Shown one piece after another: positions 33,727 to 45,784 of a DNA stretch of 64,000 bases. The notes under the pieces were generated by a model. The model was given only the letters and a program-made list of their open reading frames with translations. It searched no databases and had not been told where the DNA came from. The position numbers and the translations under genes were made by a program. Positions within the stretch are counted from its first letter, which is position 1, and every line of letters begins with the position of its first letter. The stretch is from Serendipita indica DSM 11827 (taxonomy: Eukaryota > Basidiomycota > Agaricomycetes > Sebacinales > Serendipitaceae), in assembly GCA_910890315.1 (NCBI GenBank), contig CAJVGD010000006.1, positions 310,001-374,000 on the forward strand, read 5' to 3'.

Positions 33727-34239
33727 TTTTGAGTGGATGCGGGAGGAAATGTGTTTAAGGTTGGTTTACTCCAGCCTCAGCAGGCCTCCTCCCGCCTTCT
33801 CGCTAGGGATCGCATAGGGCCACGCTGGATTTGAAAAGAAATACAAGAAATGACTGAATAAGCGACAATCCCCAGCTTGGGCCCGTTTCTGGAAGCGGCT
33901 CCTGGTCGGCTGAAGAGTATATCCTGGTCACATTGGGCTGTTACGGAAGTTATTTAGACCACAAAAGTCAAATATAACTGCGATTGGCCGCCTCAAGTGG
34001 CTCAACCGAGGGGTCGCGGGTGTGTCCATAGGTTGGACCCGACTCCAGCCCATCCTTGCAAGTATCAGCGAGCTCTTCACGTTTACAGGCTCATCTTCTC
34101 GCTGGGGAACATCCAACTCTGCCGAATTCGTCTCCGGGAGTCGATTATCTCATTGCCCAGCGTATAACCCCACGTCCGTTGCAACGCGCGGTCTCCACAA
34201 GTTTTATAACGAAATCCACCGTCTTGCCCCTCTCTCACA
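33727..34239. promoter_or_regulatory. Divergent promoter region, P1 and Rheb
   Basis: 513 bases between the P1 and Rheb start codons. No gene seen; the minus frame at 33928-34116 looks like chance. Confidence 0.35.
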
Positions 34240-35034
34240 ATGTCTCAATCTGGATCCGGCGACCTTATGCGCAAGCGCAAGATTTGCGTCCTCGGGAGTA
34301 GAGCAGTTGGTCAGTGCATCGCGCTGGTTGACAGTCAGCAAACGAGATGCTTACTCTCTGGAATCTATCAGGTAAATCATCGCTCATTGTCAAGTTTGTC
34401 GAGGACCACTTTATCGAGCCCTACTATCCGACCATCGAGCAACCATATTTCAAGCAGGTGCCCTTCAAGGGTGTCGAATACGACGTGTCGATAATCGACA
34501 CTGCCGGCCAGGATGAATACTCGCTCCTCTCACCCAAACATGCCGTCGGAGTCCATGGATACATCCTCGTATACTCGGTCACTAACCGCCAGAGTTTTGA
34601 GATGGTCCGCATCATCTACGAGAAGCTCAAGGCGTTCCAGGTCTGTCATCCCTACGGCAAATTTGCGCCATGCATCCCTGCTGAACTGCCCTGAAGGACA
34701 TTTCGCATTTACCCGCCGTGGTCGTCGGGCAAAAGAGTGACCTTGTCGAGAAGGAGTGAGTGGCACCCAATCCAGATCCTGCCTGCTCACACTCACCCAC
34801 CGAACCCACAGTGGACAACGGCGTGAGGTACCGGCCGAGGAGGCGGAGAAACTCGCCAAAGAGCGCAGTCTTCGGTGGATCGAGACCTCTGCAAAGTGCA
34901 ACGCAAACGTGGCGCGTGTATTCGACATGTGCTTGGAGGAGATTGAGAAATCCATGCATCCAACCGACGGGACCGCTGCCGCCGCCGGCACGGACACCAC
35001 AACAAAGAACAAGGACAACTGCGTCGCAATGTGA
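34240..35034 (+). CDS. rhb1: Rheb-type small GTPase, TORC1 activator
   Basis: Ras-family GTPase that activates TORC1 on vacuolar or other membranes. It starts MSQSGSGDLMRKRKICVLGS. Intron 1 splits the P-loop, giving GSRAVGKSSLIVKF, where the Arg after GS is the Rheb hallmark. The switch regions are PYYPTIEQPYFKQV and DTAGQDEYSLLSPKH. Other Ras parts are HGYILVYSVTNRQSFEMVR and IETSAKCNANVARVF (G5). The G4 motif reads VVVGQKSDLVEK: Gln stands where NKxD normally has Asn. The C terminus is CVAM, a farnesylation CaaX box after a Thr/Lys tail. Four exons, about 200 residues. It lies between the P1 and P0 genes. Confidence 0.93.
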
Positions 35035-35849
35035 AGTGCTCACATTTCTTCGTCGCTAGTGTCCTCTGTCTCTCTTCTCGTTTCGTGTTGTTTTTTTTTG
35101 CCTGGAGAGCCACCATGGAAAGGCACCCGCCGGGTTGAAACACACCCCAGGTTTCTCCGTCGGCTTTCTCTCCACGCTTCTCTCATCCCTGCTCTGTTGA
35201 ATGCATAATTACCGACAGCAAGCGCGAGCCAATTACAACAAACGTGTCGGGGTGTCCGCCCGATCTCTTCGTGCCATGATTTATTTCCATGGGTATTCTC
35301 TCTGGGATTGTGCTCCATTATCTGTGATTTTGCCAGGTCTCTCCATCCTACTCTGACCCATCCCGCGCCTATCTCGCTCGCGGACCATTGATCGATGTCC
35401 TTCTCTACCATCCTATCCCCTAGTTGAACAAGGACCCTAGACTCGCAATTGTCGCACGACCTTTTCCGTCTAGAGAGCCATACCTCTTTCTCCTATTTAC
35501 TTTCTATAGAGCAAACACCGTGCGCAATTGTAAACCTCTTTCCGATATCGATTCCGACCATCTCAGTCCCAGTGGCACCCGGGTTCCCAGCCACCCGCCT
35601 CTATCTCGTGTACCCTCTACCCTTCAATTGCGGGTGAACGCCGACACGAATAGCGCAATTGAGACCGAATCACCAAACCAAATTGAGTTTCAGGTGGCGC
35701 TGTATTGTAAATTTCCTTGCCTCAAGGTCCGGACATGACCGCTCACATGTGTCCCAAAGGCTTACGTTTGTTTACGGAGGACGGGACGGATACACGGTGC
35801 AGATTCCGGCTACAAAGCGCGAGATCTGCGCACATGACGAGAGAAGTCT
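35035..35849. other. Intergenic, between Rheb and P0
   Basis: Tail-to-tail spacer of about 815 bases. The plus frame at 35424-35738 has no family likeness, and I treat it as chance. TATAGAGC and CT-rich runs are present, but nothing specific. Confidence 0.35.
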
Positions 35850-37057
35850 CTAATCGAACAGACCAAAGCCCTGCAACAAGGGTCAGCCATGTGTCGGTCA
35901 GACGAGAACCGGCGCGGGTACCGACCATGTCCTCATCTTCCGATTCTTCCTTCTCTGCTTCCTTTTCCTCTGCAGCAGCGGCAGGGGCGGCAGAAGTGGT
36001 CTCGGCAGCGGGCGCTGCGGCGGCGGCAAACGCCTCGGGATTGGCGAGGTATTCCTTGATCTGCAGTGAATGTTAGTAGCTATTCGTCAGAATAGGGTAA
36101 GGTAGATGGATCAGATAAACGAAAAGTTCGTCGCAGTCTCGTAAGACTTGGAATTTTCAGTGTATAAATGGTTGACATCTTGCGACGAGCTTGAAATGGG
36201 AGAATGTTTCTCGTTGGACGTACCTTGTCAGCAGCAGGGAACGAATAGTCGGTCTCAATTGCGATGGCCAACAGGTTCTTATATGCGTTGACGAGCGAGT
36301 GCGAGACGGAAACAATGGTCGGGTACGAGAGCGCGAGCGAGATGCACGCAATCGTCTTGATACCGGTCATGAACCTATCAATCAACTCGCTCTCCTCGAT
36401 ATCGAGCACGTGTGGCGGGAAGACGGTGCCGTTGTCGTAGATCATGGACACGGTCATACCGTACGTGAACGGCGAAATGTTGAGCATGTTGAGCAATGTC
36501 GCCTCAGACGGTCCGACCTTGTTTCCCTTTACGACGACCTTGATGTCCGACACGATTTCAATGGTACCACGAGCAATCTTGGTCGGGATCTGGAGAGCCT
36601 GGAAGAAGGACGTCTTGCCGGGTTCCATACCAGTGTTTCCGGCTGGAACGACGACATCTACAGGAGCAACGGCACCAGCACGAGCGGGGGCCTTGACCTT
36701 GTTGGCGACGATGATCTCGCGCACGTCCTTGAGGTCACCAGACGTGAACACGAAGCCAATGTTACCCTTGACGTTGGGGAGCAGACGCTCGAATTGAGGG
36801 CTCTCCGTAAGGATGTTACGGAGCGCACGGCGCACCATGGTGTTCTTGCCCATGAGCACGACACCCTTTCCGCGGAGAGCGGTACGGATCTGATGCATCT
36901 GGTTCGAACCGACGTTGTCTACATTGACGATGAAGATGGAAGCTGCGAGGGCGTCAAAACACTATGCGGTGGCACGTCTCGACGACTTACGATACTTGAC
37001 GAGGAGCTCCTTGAGCTTGGTAAAGTAGAGCTCCTTTTGCGCACGAGTAGCACCCAT
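35850..37057 (-). CDS. RPP0: 60S acidic ribosomal protein P0
   Basis: Core of the ribosomal stalk; binds 25S rRNA and P1/P2 dimers. It starts [20 protein letters not shown] at 37057, then [80 protein letters not shown] and [20 protein letters not shown]. Then [40 protein letters not shown] and the acidic [14 protein letters not shown]. As in P1, the final exon holds only GFGLFD and the stop (35850-35852), after an intron in the same phase. Length (~315 residues) is normal. A 303-residue open frame on the opposite strand is a mirror of this highly biased gene. Confidence 0.96.
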
Positions 37058-37601
37058 TTTAGTTATCTACGTCTGATAAGCTTGAGTTCGGATTCATTCT
37101 AAATGTTACTGACATCAAGCTCTGTTGGTAAATGAGCGCAAGGTCAAAAAGGAATGAGATCAGACGTACAATAGCTACAGAGGTGATTTTATGTTGTTGG
37201 ATATCAGTGAGAGCCTCCCAATTGACCTCTGCTCCAGCGGAGCCATATCAGCAAGGCGGCGTCTGCTTCAAAGCATTCAAGCATACCAGATGGAATCAAA
37301 AGGAGTTTAAAGGCGTCCCACGAGCTGCAAAGGTTGTCAAAATTTTTGTCTAGATCGACGAGTTGCTGCCTACTTGGAGATTGCAAGGCCCAAGAGTAGA
37401 CTGAATTGGCCAAACGGTTGGACTCGACCAAACAGTACCAAGCGCGGTCGAGTTGCCCCCTAGGCGCCTCAATTAACACGATTTCTAAGCATTTCAATAT
37501 TCTATAAGGTGTACTATGGCTATATGACTATATCTCTACAGTGCAAGAGAACGAATGATATTCGGAGCCAAGAAATACGCTCACATGGAGGATATACATC
37601 C
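37058..37601. other. Intergenic, upstream of P0
   Basis: 544 bases between the P0 start and the stop of the KRE9-like gene. I see no gene. Confidence 0.35.
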
Positions 37602-38404
37602 TTACATGAATGCAGCAAAGAGCAAGGTAACCGTAAGGACAATGCAGCTTCCAAGTAACTTGCGCGACTCGGAGAACTCTGGTCCTCCATCGGAGGATGT
37701 GGTAGTAACCGTGACTGTCTCAGCAGTGGCAACATACGTCGTGCGAGGAATTTGCCTAACGAGTTCAGGAATCAGTTGACCTCTTATCTGGCGCAACTAT
37801 GAAACAAAGGCCTGAGAGACTCACCCAGTCGAACCGCTCGTGCTTCCACCGAACGTTGCACCCATGTTTGCTACGGTCGTAGGAGATGAACCAGAGCCAG
37901 AGCCAGAGCCAGATCCAGATCCAGCGACGATGCGAAACTGGCTACTCTGCGCGTAGATTGTGTTCACGTCGTTGGCAGACTTGATCAAGTTTACGCGAAA
38001 GCCACTTCCCATGGGAAACTGGGTTCCAGAGGCTGGGAGTACAGCTATGGATCCGCTCGTGCCGTCGACGTCGGTGGCGAGAATGAGGTTGTTTGTGGGG
38101 AGAACTGCACGATCCTACAGATGCGTTAGGTCACATTTTTGCTTCTAATATGCTTGAAGATGAACAGGGGTACAGAGACCAGGTAGAAGTCTCTAAATAG
38201 CAAGTGACATACCTCGTTGACGAGAACAACAACAAATGTCTCAGGATCAGTAGAGACACGGTCCCAGGCAATCCTGTTAGGTCCCGTAGTCGTCCAGCTT
38301 GTGCCCGTGACTTGATCGCGGTCAGAAGGTGTCGTGACGAGGTAAGCGTGCGTCCCAAGGAGCGAGAATGCAAGGAAAAGATTGTAAACAGTGTATTTGA
38401 ACAT
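37602..38404 (-). CDS. KRE9/KNH1-like GPI-anchored cell-wall protein
   Basis: Secreted, wall- or membrane-anchored protein of the Ser/Thr-rich GPI family with a Kre9/Knh1-like domain. The signal peptide is MFKYTVYNLFLAFSLLGTHA. The domain reads YLVTTPSDRDQVTGTSWTTT, PNRIAWDRVSTDPETFVVVL, DRAVLPTNNLILATDVDGTS and NLIKSANDVNTIYAQSSQF. A Gly-Ser repeat and Ser/Thr/Gly linker follow (about 37825-37925). Its last exon ends in a hydrophobic GPI signal (KLLGSCIVLTVTLLFAAFM) with TAA at 37602-37604. Three exons, about 190 residues. Family members are linked to beta-1,6-glucan assembly in yeast; that role is not shown here. Confidence 0.8.
37891..37923. repeat. Short tandem repeat, Gly-Ser codons
   Basis: A CCAGAG/CCAGAT hexamer repeated about five to six times encodes the Gly-Ser run of the KRE9-like protein on the minus strand. 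Length variation between strains is likely. Confidence 0.85.
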
Positions 38405-39159
38405 AATGGTGTGATTTGGCAGACGCGTATTAGGAAGGGATGAACAAGTTGGGTACGAAGAATGATCCATTGCGCCACAGCGACAAAAGTCTCACAAGAC
38501 ACGCAGGACAAGTTGCAGGAAAACGCGTCCATGGTACTGTTATACGCGTGATTATATATGACACAGAGTCTGGATCAATGTGCTACAGGGAACGTGGAAA
38601 CGTATGAGAAACGAGACACGCTACTGATCAGACAAGCAGAAGAATGCATAGCTAGATCACCAGAGGAGACTAAAGACTAGTGAAAAGAAATAATGCCCAG
38701 ACAGAGGAGTACGAATGGCGTTAATAGCGAATAGGATAGGAGTCAAAGGTGGAAGGGAACATATGGAAGAATAAAAGGCCACGACATAAAAATAGTCAAA
38801 GGCTCGGAGTGAAGTCGAATGGAGTGATACCACTGCAACGCTCGAACGGGGCGAGGCGAACGTGATGGGACCCATAATTGTACACAAACAGAGTCTCGAG
38901 GGGGTTTACAATAACAATTAGACGAGGACTCGCGTTCAGTGGGACCGATTAGCGGAGAAACGTATCAGAGGTCGGGGGGTATCGATTATAAACCGGGAAT
39001 GCTGAAGTCGATGCAAGTTGCTTTTGGTCGTCCCAAGTACCGGCAAGGGAGCGAGGCAGCGAAGAGATTATATGTTGATTTCGATACTTTGGAAATTCTC
39101 GAGGTCGTCGGGACTAGGAAGAGGTCAGCAATGAGAAAAGGCTAGGTCGTCAAATCCAC
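38405..39159. other. Intergenic
   Basis: 755 bases between the kinase stop and the KRE9-like start, both on the minus strand. The open frame at 38939-39145 has no recognisable features. Confidence 0.35.
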
Positions 39160-41306
39160 TCACGGGAAGGGTTTGATCGGGCGAGTTCCTTCCAACCACG
39201 GATGATCGACAAGATCACGGGCGTTGGCTCGTTTATAGGGTTCGAATGCGAGCATTGGTATCAGGAAGTCGGCGAGGCCTTTTGCCTCGGACGTTTCGAG
39301 ATGATACCGCTCCTCCAACAGCGACTGCAGCGAGTAGTATCTTAATCTCCTATCCGCGTCACCTATTTCCATGTTACTATATTGCAAAGGTGCAGGAGAA
39401 AGAGCATACCGTTTGGTGTAAAGATTTTACCGCTCATCCGACCACCCATAGCCCAACGACGATCGTAAAACGGATTGGTAAGTTCCAGAATTTGATAAAT
39501 GTGATCCTTGTCTCGATTTGCCGAATCCTCTGGAGGATCGAACAAGAAATCGCCGGTCACGAGCTCGAAAATGATGCAAGCAATGCTCCAGACGTCCACC
39601 TTGCGGTCCCAATCTCGTCTCCCAAGAATGACTTCGGGTGCACGATATTGACGCGTTTGTATGCGGCCCACATAAGACTCTGAAATGGGCTGCGCGTTAC
39701 CAAAGTCGACAATCTTGATGTTGAGTTCTGGGAGAACTTTTCGAGGAGGCGGGGTAGGCTGCGCAGGGTCGGTGGCTTCGGCTGACTGCTCGTGTACGGC
39801 TGAATCGTTGACCGCGGCTTCCGGCAAAGCCGTCTGCGAGGGGATCGGGGGGAGTGGATCACGTGTCGGTGGTGAGCGAGCAAATGGCCATGATGGGAAC
39901 GATAGCGAACTAAAGCTGCTGCTGAGTCGCCGTGAAAAGCTCGCAAACGTCGATGTGATCGGGCTCGAGGGTGACACGGCCGCTGTAGGGACAGCTATGG
40001 CCACACTCTTGGGAATCATCGTCGGCTGTGTGCCCGTCTGCTGATGACTATCTGCCGTATGGTTATCGATGGAGGAGCGTACGGCATCAGAGGATGACAT
40101 GATGCTGCTACTTGCAACCGAGGCCGTGGCATGTTTTGCTACGCGCAGCTTTCTATCACCTCCATTAGAACTTCCACTGCTGTCACTACGACCGCTGCTC
40201 GATGGATCCGAGTCATTTTCGTCATAGGACGTGCGCGGTGTGGTGAGGCGATAGATGGGCGTGGGGATCGGTTGCGAGTCGTAAATCTCCACGACTTGAG
40301 TGTTGGAATCTGATGGGGATGTTCCGACGATCGATGGTTTATCGTTGGCGGCAGGAGCTCGCATGCTAGACTGGGTTGTTTCAACCAGGCTGGAGGATGG
40401 CGTGGTGATCTCCAAATCCCTATGAATGATTCGTTCAATGTCTGGGAGTGCAATGACGATGTTCTCGGGCTAAGGCTATTTCAGAGATTGGGCAGTCGAG
40501 AAGACGATCGGGCATACCTTGAGATCTGTATGTATGTAACGGCAGAAATCGTGCAGATACGCGGTACCGGCCAGCATCTGCTTGGCAAACTCTTTGACGA
40601 GTTGTAGTGGGAGGCCGTTTGATGGACCTGGAATTGCACCTGCGTTTGCCTCCCTGACGTTCTTGATGTGCGCCTCGAGGAAGGTGAGGAGATTCGGACC
40701 GAGAATCTCAAACACTAGGCAGGCGTGCTCCGCGCGACTGTTTCGTTGATGTGCAGGCACGCAAAAGGTGTCAACGAGTCGCACGATGTTGCTCTGACTG
40801 TGACCATGCCACATGACCTCTTTGAGAATCTTTATTTCGGCTTCCGCAGTCTCCCTTGTATCCCTGTCGGAGCGGCAGATTTTGAGCGCTACATGGACGT
40901 TTCGCCTAAGAAAACATGAGCCTGTCAGCGGATAATCGATGGGAATGACAGAATTGCGGGAATACGGCGCGGAATCGATTGGTCGGGGAATGGGAGGCGG
41001 TAAAGGGCAGTTACTCCGGATAGCAGAGAGATGACTTACAGCGTGTCTTCAGCAAGCCAGACGGTGGAGAATACACCCCATCTAGATAGCAGACAAACCA
41101 AGTGTCAGCAATCGACTGAGACGAGGAGGCTAACAAAAAGACGGGGCCATCTGGTTATGGCCGTCGCAAGCCATGATACCAACGACGGAGACGCACCCTA
41201 GCTTTCTTTTGACAAGATAACGACCTTGAGGGCCCAGCTTGTCGCCGAGTGCGACGCGGAGGTAGCCTCCTTTGACAATGTAGTCATTTGGACACTCCTC
41301 CTCCAT
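39160..41306 (-). CDS. SRPK-type protein kinase (CMGC)
   Basis: Ser/Thr kinase of the SR-protein kinase type, expected to phosphorylate RS-rich splicing factors. It starts MEEECPNDYIVKGGYLRVAL at 41306. Exons give LVKRKLG then WGVFSTVWLAEDT (Gly-rich loop), VHVALKICRSDRDTRETAEA (Lys), HACLVFEILGPNLLTFLEAH and the catalytic loop YIHTDLK|PENIV. HTD in place of HRD is the SRPK signature. A ~250-residue disordered insert (starting about MEITTPSSSLVE) separates the lobes, as in SRPKs. It is followed by KIVDFGNAQPISESYVGRIQ, TRQYRAPEVILGRRDWDRKV and DVWSIACIIFELVTGDFLFD. It ends DLVDHPWLEGTRPIKPFP with TGA at 39160. Confidence 0.92.
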
Positions 41307-42607
41307 AGCACCAGATGATTTGAGCGTTCTACAACGCTATTTGTGGTAGTGTTACAGGTATTATCGGCGTCGTCGCTGTCTACCGCGACGCCGCGGCCGT
41401 GGTTTCAAAGGGGGTTGGGTCCAACGTTGGAAGCGGCCGTTGCGCGCTTGAGCCCATTAAGCGTTTCTCGCGACGGCTGTCAGCTGAATTGCATCATTAT
41501 CAATGCGGAGCCTAGTTTCCTTACAGTTTGGCTGCTTATCTCCAACTCTCCGCGTTGACGATTTCGCGTCGCAGAGTTGTGTTATGGAGTGTGAATGGGC
41601 CAAGTAAAGCGTCATCAATTTGCTAGTAATCGCTAGCAATCAGTTTCAAGCTCGGAGACGCGGCCGTGACACAACGCCTCAGTCGGCCTTATCTGCCTGT
41701 CCAGACGAGCCAGCAATATCCTGACAATCTCTACGATATTCCGCAAGCTTTCTATGCATCCTCAGCGTCTCCCATGCTCCGTGGAACGCCCCTACTTGAT
41801 CTGGACGGAGCTGTCAGCTCCTAAACCCATTCGACTGGCTTTCGACAATTCTATCAGGAATTTGCCTTGAGGCCAGACACGCTGTGGCTAAGCGCTTGTG
41901 TCAGAAACCACTCCCCGTTAGGGGTTCCTCTCCCAGTCTCCTGCGGACCCACAGATTCATATCTAGATTTCACCCAGCCCATTCAAATCACCCCCGTTAT
42001 GGCTTGGTATCAACCCTTCTCCCCGGTCGTGGTTCACCAAGAATAATTGGCCTGTCCTACGCCAACCCAACCGCCACCCAGCGTATGCTCTAGTATCCAC
42101 TGCCTATCATATATTCATCAGAAGGCCGATCAGTCGATTATTAGGGCAGCAAGGCGCTGAGCCACTCGACAATTGGTTTCCATTCGGCGAGTTCCGTCTG
42201 CAGTGGGCGCATCCCTCTTCCACCTCTTCCTCATAAATCTCTCACCATTTCATCAGCTTTGACGACATTGATGGCCGTGAAAAATATCGCCTGAACCTAT
42301 CAAGGGTCATCACAGACGTCCACCAGGTTTCCAGGATTTACGGCACCTTGCTCTCATGGGACCAGCTACACGCTAGCGTCACGCAACGGATCATACCGAC
42401 CCTTCAGGTCTCCGCCCTGGGTACGCGGAGCACCGGCCGCTGCCCGCTACCCGGGGAGATGGCGCGTCGCTAGCGAGACCAAAGTCACCAATCTTGGGAA
42501 ATGTAAACTGTTGAACTCTTCAGAGTGCGCATCAATGAAGCCACGATCGCCCCCCCCCTGGCTACATACACCCGTGACTGGCGCTTCGTAGCTGACCACG
42601 ACCGGCA
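41307..42607. other. Intergenic with a decayed coding-like stretch
   Basis: About 1.3 kb. Bases ~41690-42060 read plus-strand peptides such as WLSACVRNHSPLGVPLPVSC and YLDFTQPIQITPV, broken by stops and frame changes. They look like an eroded host gene of unknown family. The rest shows nothing. The proximal end must hold the SRPK promoter. Confidence 0.35.
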
Positions 42608-43397
42608 ATGGTCCGTTCATCGGCTGTTTCCGTACCATTCAATACTGAAAGTTTGTCCATGTTTAGCCAAAGGTAAAATCGTTGCGCGCAAAAGCGGCAA
42701 AGCACCAACCAGCTGCAAAATCGTCCAAGGTAGCAGAAAATGAGGCAAATGTCGGATAAAAACCTGGATAGTCTGCATCATCTGACCATATCCGTAGGAT
42801 GAAATTGTAGATGAAGGACCATCGTTTGCTCCCGGGGCTTTGAGCAAAAAGGAAAAGAGACTAATCAAGCGAGAAGCATTTCTTGAACGCAAGTTTTCTC
42901 TTCCTGGACATATCTCTTTATTCATACTTGTAGAGCAGATATCGCCGAGTCGCAGGAGCAATCCGTACACTCGAAATCTGCCCAACGCCGTGCAAAAAGG
43001 CGAGAAAAGGAACGTTTGGCAGCAGACATGTCCGAAATGGACAGTGTTTTGCGCACAGTCATATTGGATGCGACTTCCTCTCAAGACATAGAGCCTACCA
43101 GCAGTTTTACCACAGAACCGTCGAACTCGATTGCCAAGCGGAGAAAAGGGACCACCGAAGCGAATGGGCAGATTGGAGAGAGTACGCGAGCGAAACCACT
43201 CACAAAGGCGCAGAAAAAGCGAGCTTTGTGAGTGCAAACTATCATTCAATTGGAGAGTGGTATTGACGGTCTCAAATAGGCACACGGAGAAGCAGAGGTT
43301 ACCCCTGATACTTTCGCACCCCGCATTCTTAAAGGATTCATTCGGTACGATCCGCACTCACACCTCCAACGTCCTTGCCAAGGCCACTTCAACCTAA
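42608..43397 (+). CDS. SLX9: SLX9-like ribosome biogenesis protein
   Basis: SLX9 acts in pre-40S maturation and export. The match rests on motif order: a basic N-terminal part (PKVKSLRAKAAKHQPAAKSS), ALSKKEKRLIKREAFLERK, SKSAQRRAKRREKERLAADM, SEMDSVLRTVI, KPLTKAQKKRAL and a last exon with EKQRLPLILSHPAFLKDSFG then TIRTHTSNVLAKATST. The C-terminal LPLILSHPAF...IRTH block corresponds to the xFPxILxHPAF...IRxH end of the family. I suggest the first exon is only the ATG at 42608-42610. The border between exon 2 and the ALSKKEKR exon is unresolved, as the phases do not match cleanly. The GTGAGT intron at 43228-43279 is clear. Confidence 0.6.
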
Positions 43398-43498
43398 TGA
43401 ATATCACGGAGAATAACCGATGAAACGAGAGTGGCCGTACATATGAAAATAACGTGATCAAACCGGAAGATGAACGAGTGTACACGAACAATAGCAGT

Positions 43499-44736
43499 CT
43501 ATCGAAGTTTTGATGGCTGTCCTCTAGCAAACGAAAAGTCATTCCTATCCAAGCCTCCGATGACACTCGGACTCTCTGGTAGCACAGGACTCGTCATGAG
43601 TTGTGCGCCTTGAGGCAGGCTGAGGTGGCGTGTTGCATGCTCCTGATAAAATGATGCAGCCTGTTGTCGCTCGGACAACTGGTGTTCTGGGCTCTCCATC
43701 TCTGCTGCTCGTGGATGCGAAGAGGAAGAAGCCAGGGCTTCACCTGTGACGATGGGCATTAACGGATGCTTAGACACCTGAGGGTGAGAGTGCTGGCTCG
43801 TATTATCCTCGAAGGTAGTACTTGAAGAGAATGGATGCATAATCCGTGTCTGAGGAGAGCCATCCCCGACGACGGAAGTGGAGAGACTCGGCCTGGTGTC
43901 CGCGCCCAAATCCGGTCTTGCACTCACACTGTTTGATGAAAGTGTCCGTTGTCGAGTAAGGGGATAGGTGACATCGTACTTTGTCGACGCCCTCTTTGGT
44001 CGAATAGGATACTCCCGATACGACCCCGCGTCCTTTGCGGCAACCACAGGCTCTTGAACAGCACTCGCACCAGCAATTGGAATCTGGAATGGGGTTCGCG
44101 AGTCACTCGTATACGTAGACTGAGATTGGCGGCGTCCGGGATCGCGTGAGAGGGAGCTACCGCCTACGGAGCGCCGCTTCTCAGGGTCAAAGAGATTGGA
44201 ATAGTCACCACCATTTTCTATACTTGCGCCACCATAGACGGTTGACATGTCCGACTCGGACGGTCTTCTCCCAAAGGCACTCTCGTTCACCATGAGCGGA
44301 TGCTCCTTTCTGTGGGCACCCAACTTCCAGTGGTTGTCGGAAGACGATGGCAGCGAGTTGAACATGTTCATTGGTGGTTTGATACTGTGTCGTACAAAAG
44401 TGTGGGAGAGTGAACACGGGGAAATGGGCACCATTCTAGAGTTTGGATGGTCGACGGCATTGGGCTTTGACGTGACTGTTTGTTCATAAAGAGTGGACTC
44501 TGGTCGGATTTTGATAAAGGACGTGCGGTGAACTGGACTTTGTTGTGGCTTGCTTCGAGGGAAGCGAGTGATGAAAATAGTGAGGAGACAGCCAAGTAGA
44601 AAACTTCCAGCGTTGCTTCCGATCAGAATACTGATCGTTGTGACATCCTTGTTGGACCAAAGGCTGACCCCATGTTAGCTTCACCCCTAGATGCACTGGC
44701 ACACCCACCACGAGAGAGAAAGTTCTTTGCACGACA
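43499..44736 (-). CDS. Single-pass membrane protein with disordered tail
   Basis: Unrecognised. The main exon gives a membrane segment (TTISILIGSNAGSFLLGCLL then TIFITRFPRSKPQ) followed by a ~330-residue cytosolic tail rich in Ser, Pro and His, with motifs PNAVDHPNSRMVP, ESAFGRRPSESDMSTVYGGA and RDPGRRQSQSTYTSDSRTPF, ending FSFARGQPSKLR (stop at 43499-43501). A very short N-terminal exon starting MSCKELSLV at 44736 is possible, but its splice phase does not fit well, so the start is uncertain. It is tail to tail with the SLX9-like gene, about 100 bases between the stops. Confidence 0.55.
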
Positions 44737-45077
44737 TGTGAAACGAGTGGACGAGCCCGTGGCTAGCGAATATCTCGACTACCCACTAGGAAAAGCTACG
44801 CGGAAGGGAACGAGTCCAAGGTGCGGGTAATGGCGTTAGAAAGACACTTTCACTGCAGCGCCTTGAATTATGAGTTGCCTGCGCCGATGGCCGTGCTCTC
44901 AAGTCGACATACAGGCCGCGGCTACTCACGGTCTGGGTGAGAACGAATCACACGCAAAGACTAGGCGCACCATGCATCTGTATGCTTCTTTGATATCCTT
45001 CATCAACGTCTGTTTCCCAGCTCAGCCAACGCCCGGGTGGCTGCTCGGGCCTTGGACAGCTCGTCTTACTGTTGGGC

Positions 45078-45312
45078 ATGGACGAATTCAAGATTACCGG
45101 CCGCGATCGCGCATTTATGCTATCTAGTGACCAGATCACTTTTGATTCGCCAAACTACTTTAGCTCGTTCTTCTTTGGCGAGTCAGGAGGCAGCGACCGG
45201 GTTCAAAGAACTAAAGCTGCATCGGCACCCAGTCTTGTTCGAACTGATCTACGAATATCCCTCGGGCTATGATATATTCCAGAAGGACTTATCCCAGACA
45301 CGGTCCCAATAA
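45078..45312 (+). pseudogene. BTB/POZ-domain gene fragment
   Basis: The frame reads MDEFKITGRDRAFMLSSDQI then TFDSPNYFSSFFFGE. A +1 shift follows near 45181, and it continues FKELKLHRHPVLFELIYEYP then SGYDIFQKDLSQ. This order (GRDR, FDSPNYF, LxLxRxPxLFxxIxxYxSGY) is that of the BTB domains expanded in agaricomycetes. The normal continuation of the domain is missing after 45312. The frameshift and truncation make it a relic. Confidence 0.65.
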
Positions 45313-45784
45313 CGGTACTCGAGAACCTCAGATGAGACGCTCTCTTTTACGGCCTAGATGGTCTAGTGAGACGAATAGAGGATCAAAAGGAGAATAAAAA
45401 ATAAAATAAAAAGGTCCAAATATTATCTGATAGTACGCACCCGTTCATGAGTCACACGTCTGATTCCTTCAAGAGCAGAGGCACAAAGGGCGTGATCAGA
45501 AGCCCGATACCAGAGGATGCAATTGCCTATTACGAGGCATTCCAAGCAAGGTCGCCTTCTAGTCTTTTGGTGGCTACCCAAGACTCACCGCTGAAGTCCT
45601 ATTAGTTGGACGACCCTGAAAGATGGCTATGTGATCTACTTCGCAGTCTCGCGAACTGAAGCAACATAAACTTTTCGTGAGAGAAACTACTTTCGAGTAA
45701 AGCTTTGGAATTCTTCGTATTATGTCCCCCATATTGCAAGTTAGACTTGTATAGGAAATTGATGGCGCACTGCCTTATGATTCT

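Noticed and set aside
35424-35738. 104-residue plus-strand frame between Rheb and P0
   Set aside because: No motif, no splice support, and composition typical of CT-rich intergenic DNA.
36191-37102. 303-residue plus-strand frame
   Set aside because: It is antisense to ribosomal protein P0; strong codon bias of that gene leaves the mirror strand open.
42617-43357. 246-residue minus-strand frame
   Set aside because: It lies antisense to the SLX9-like gene, has no family likeness and is rich in unlikely residues such as Cys and Trp.
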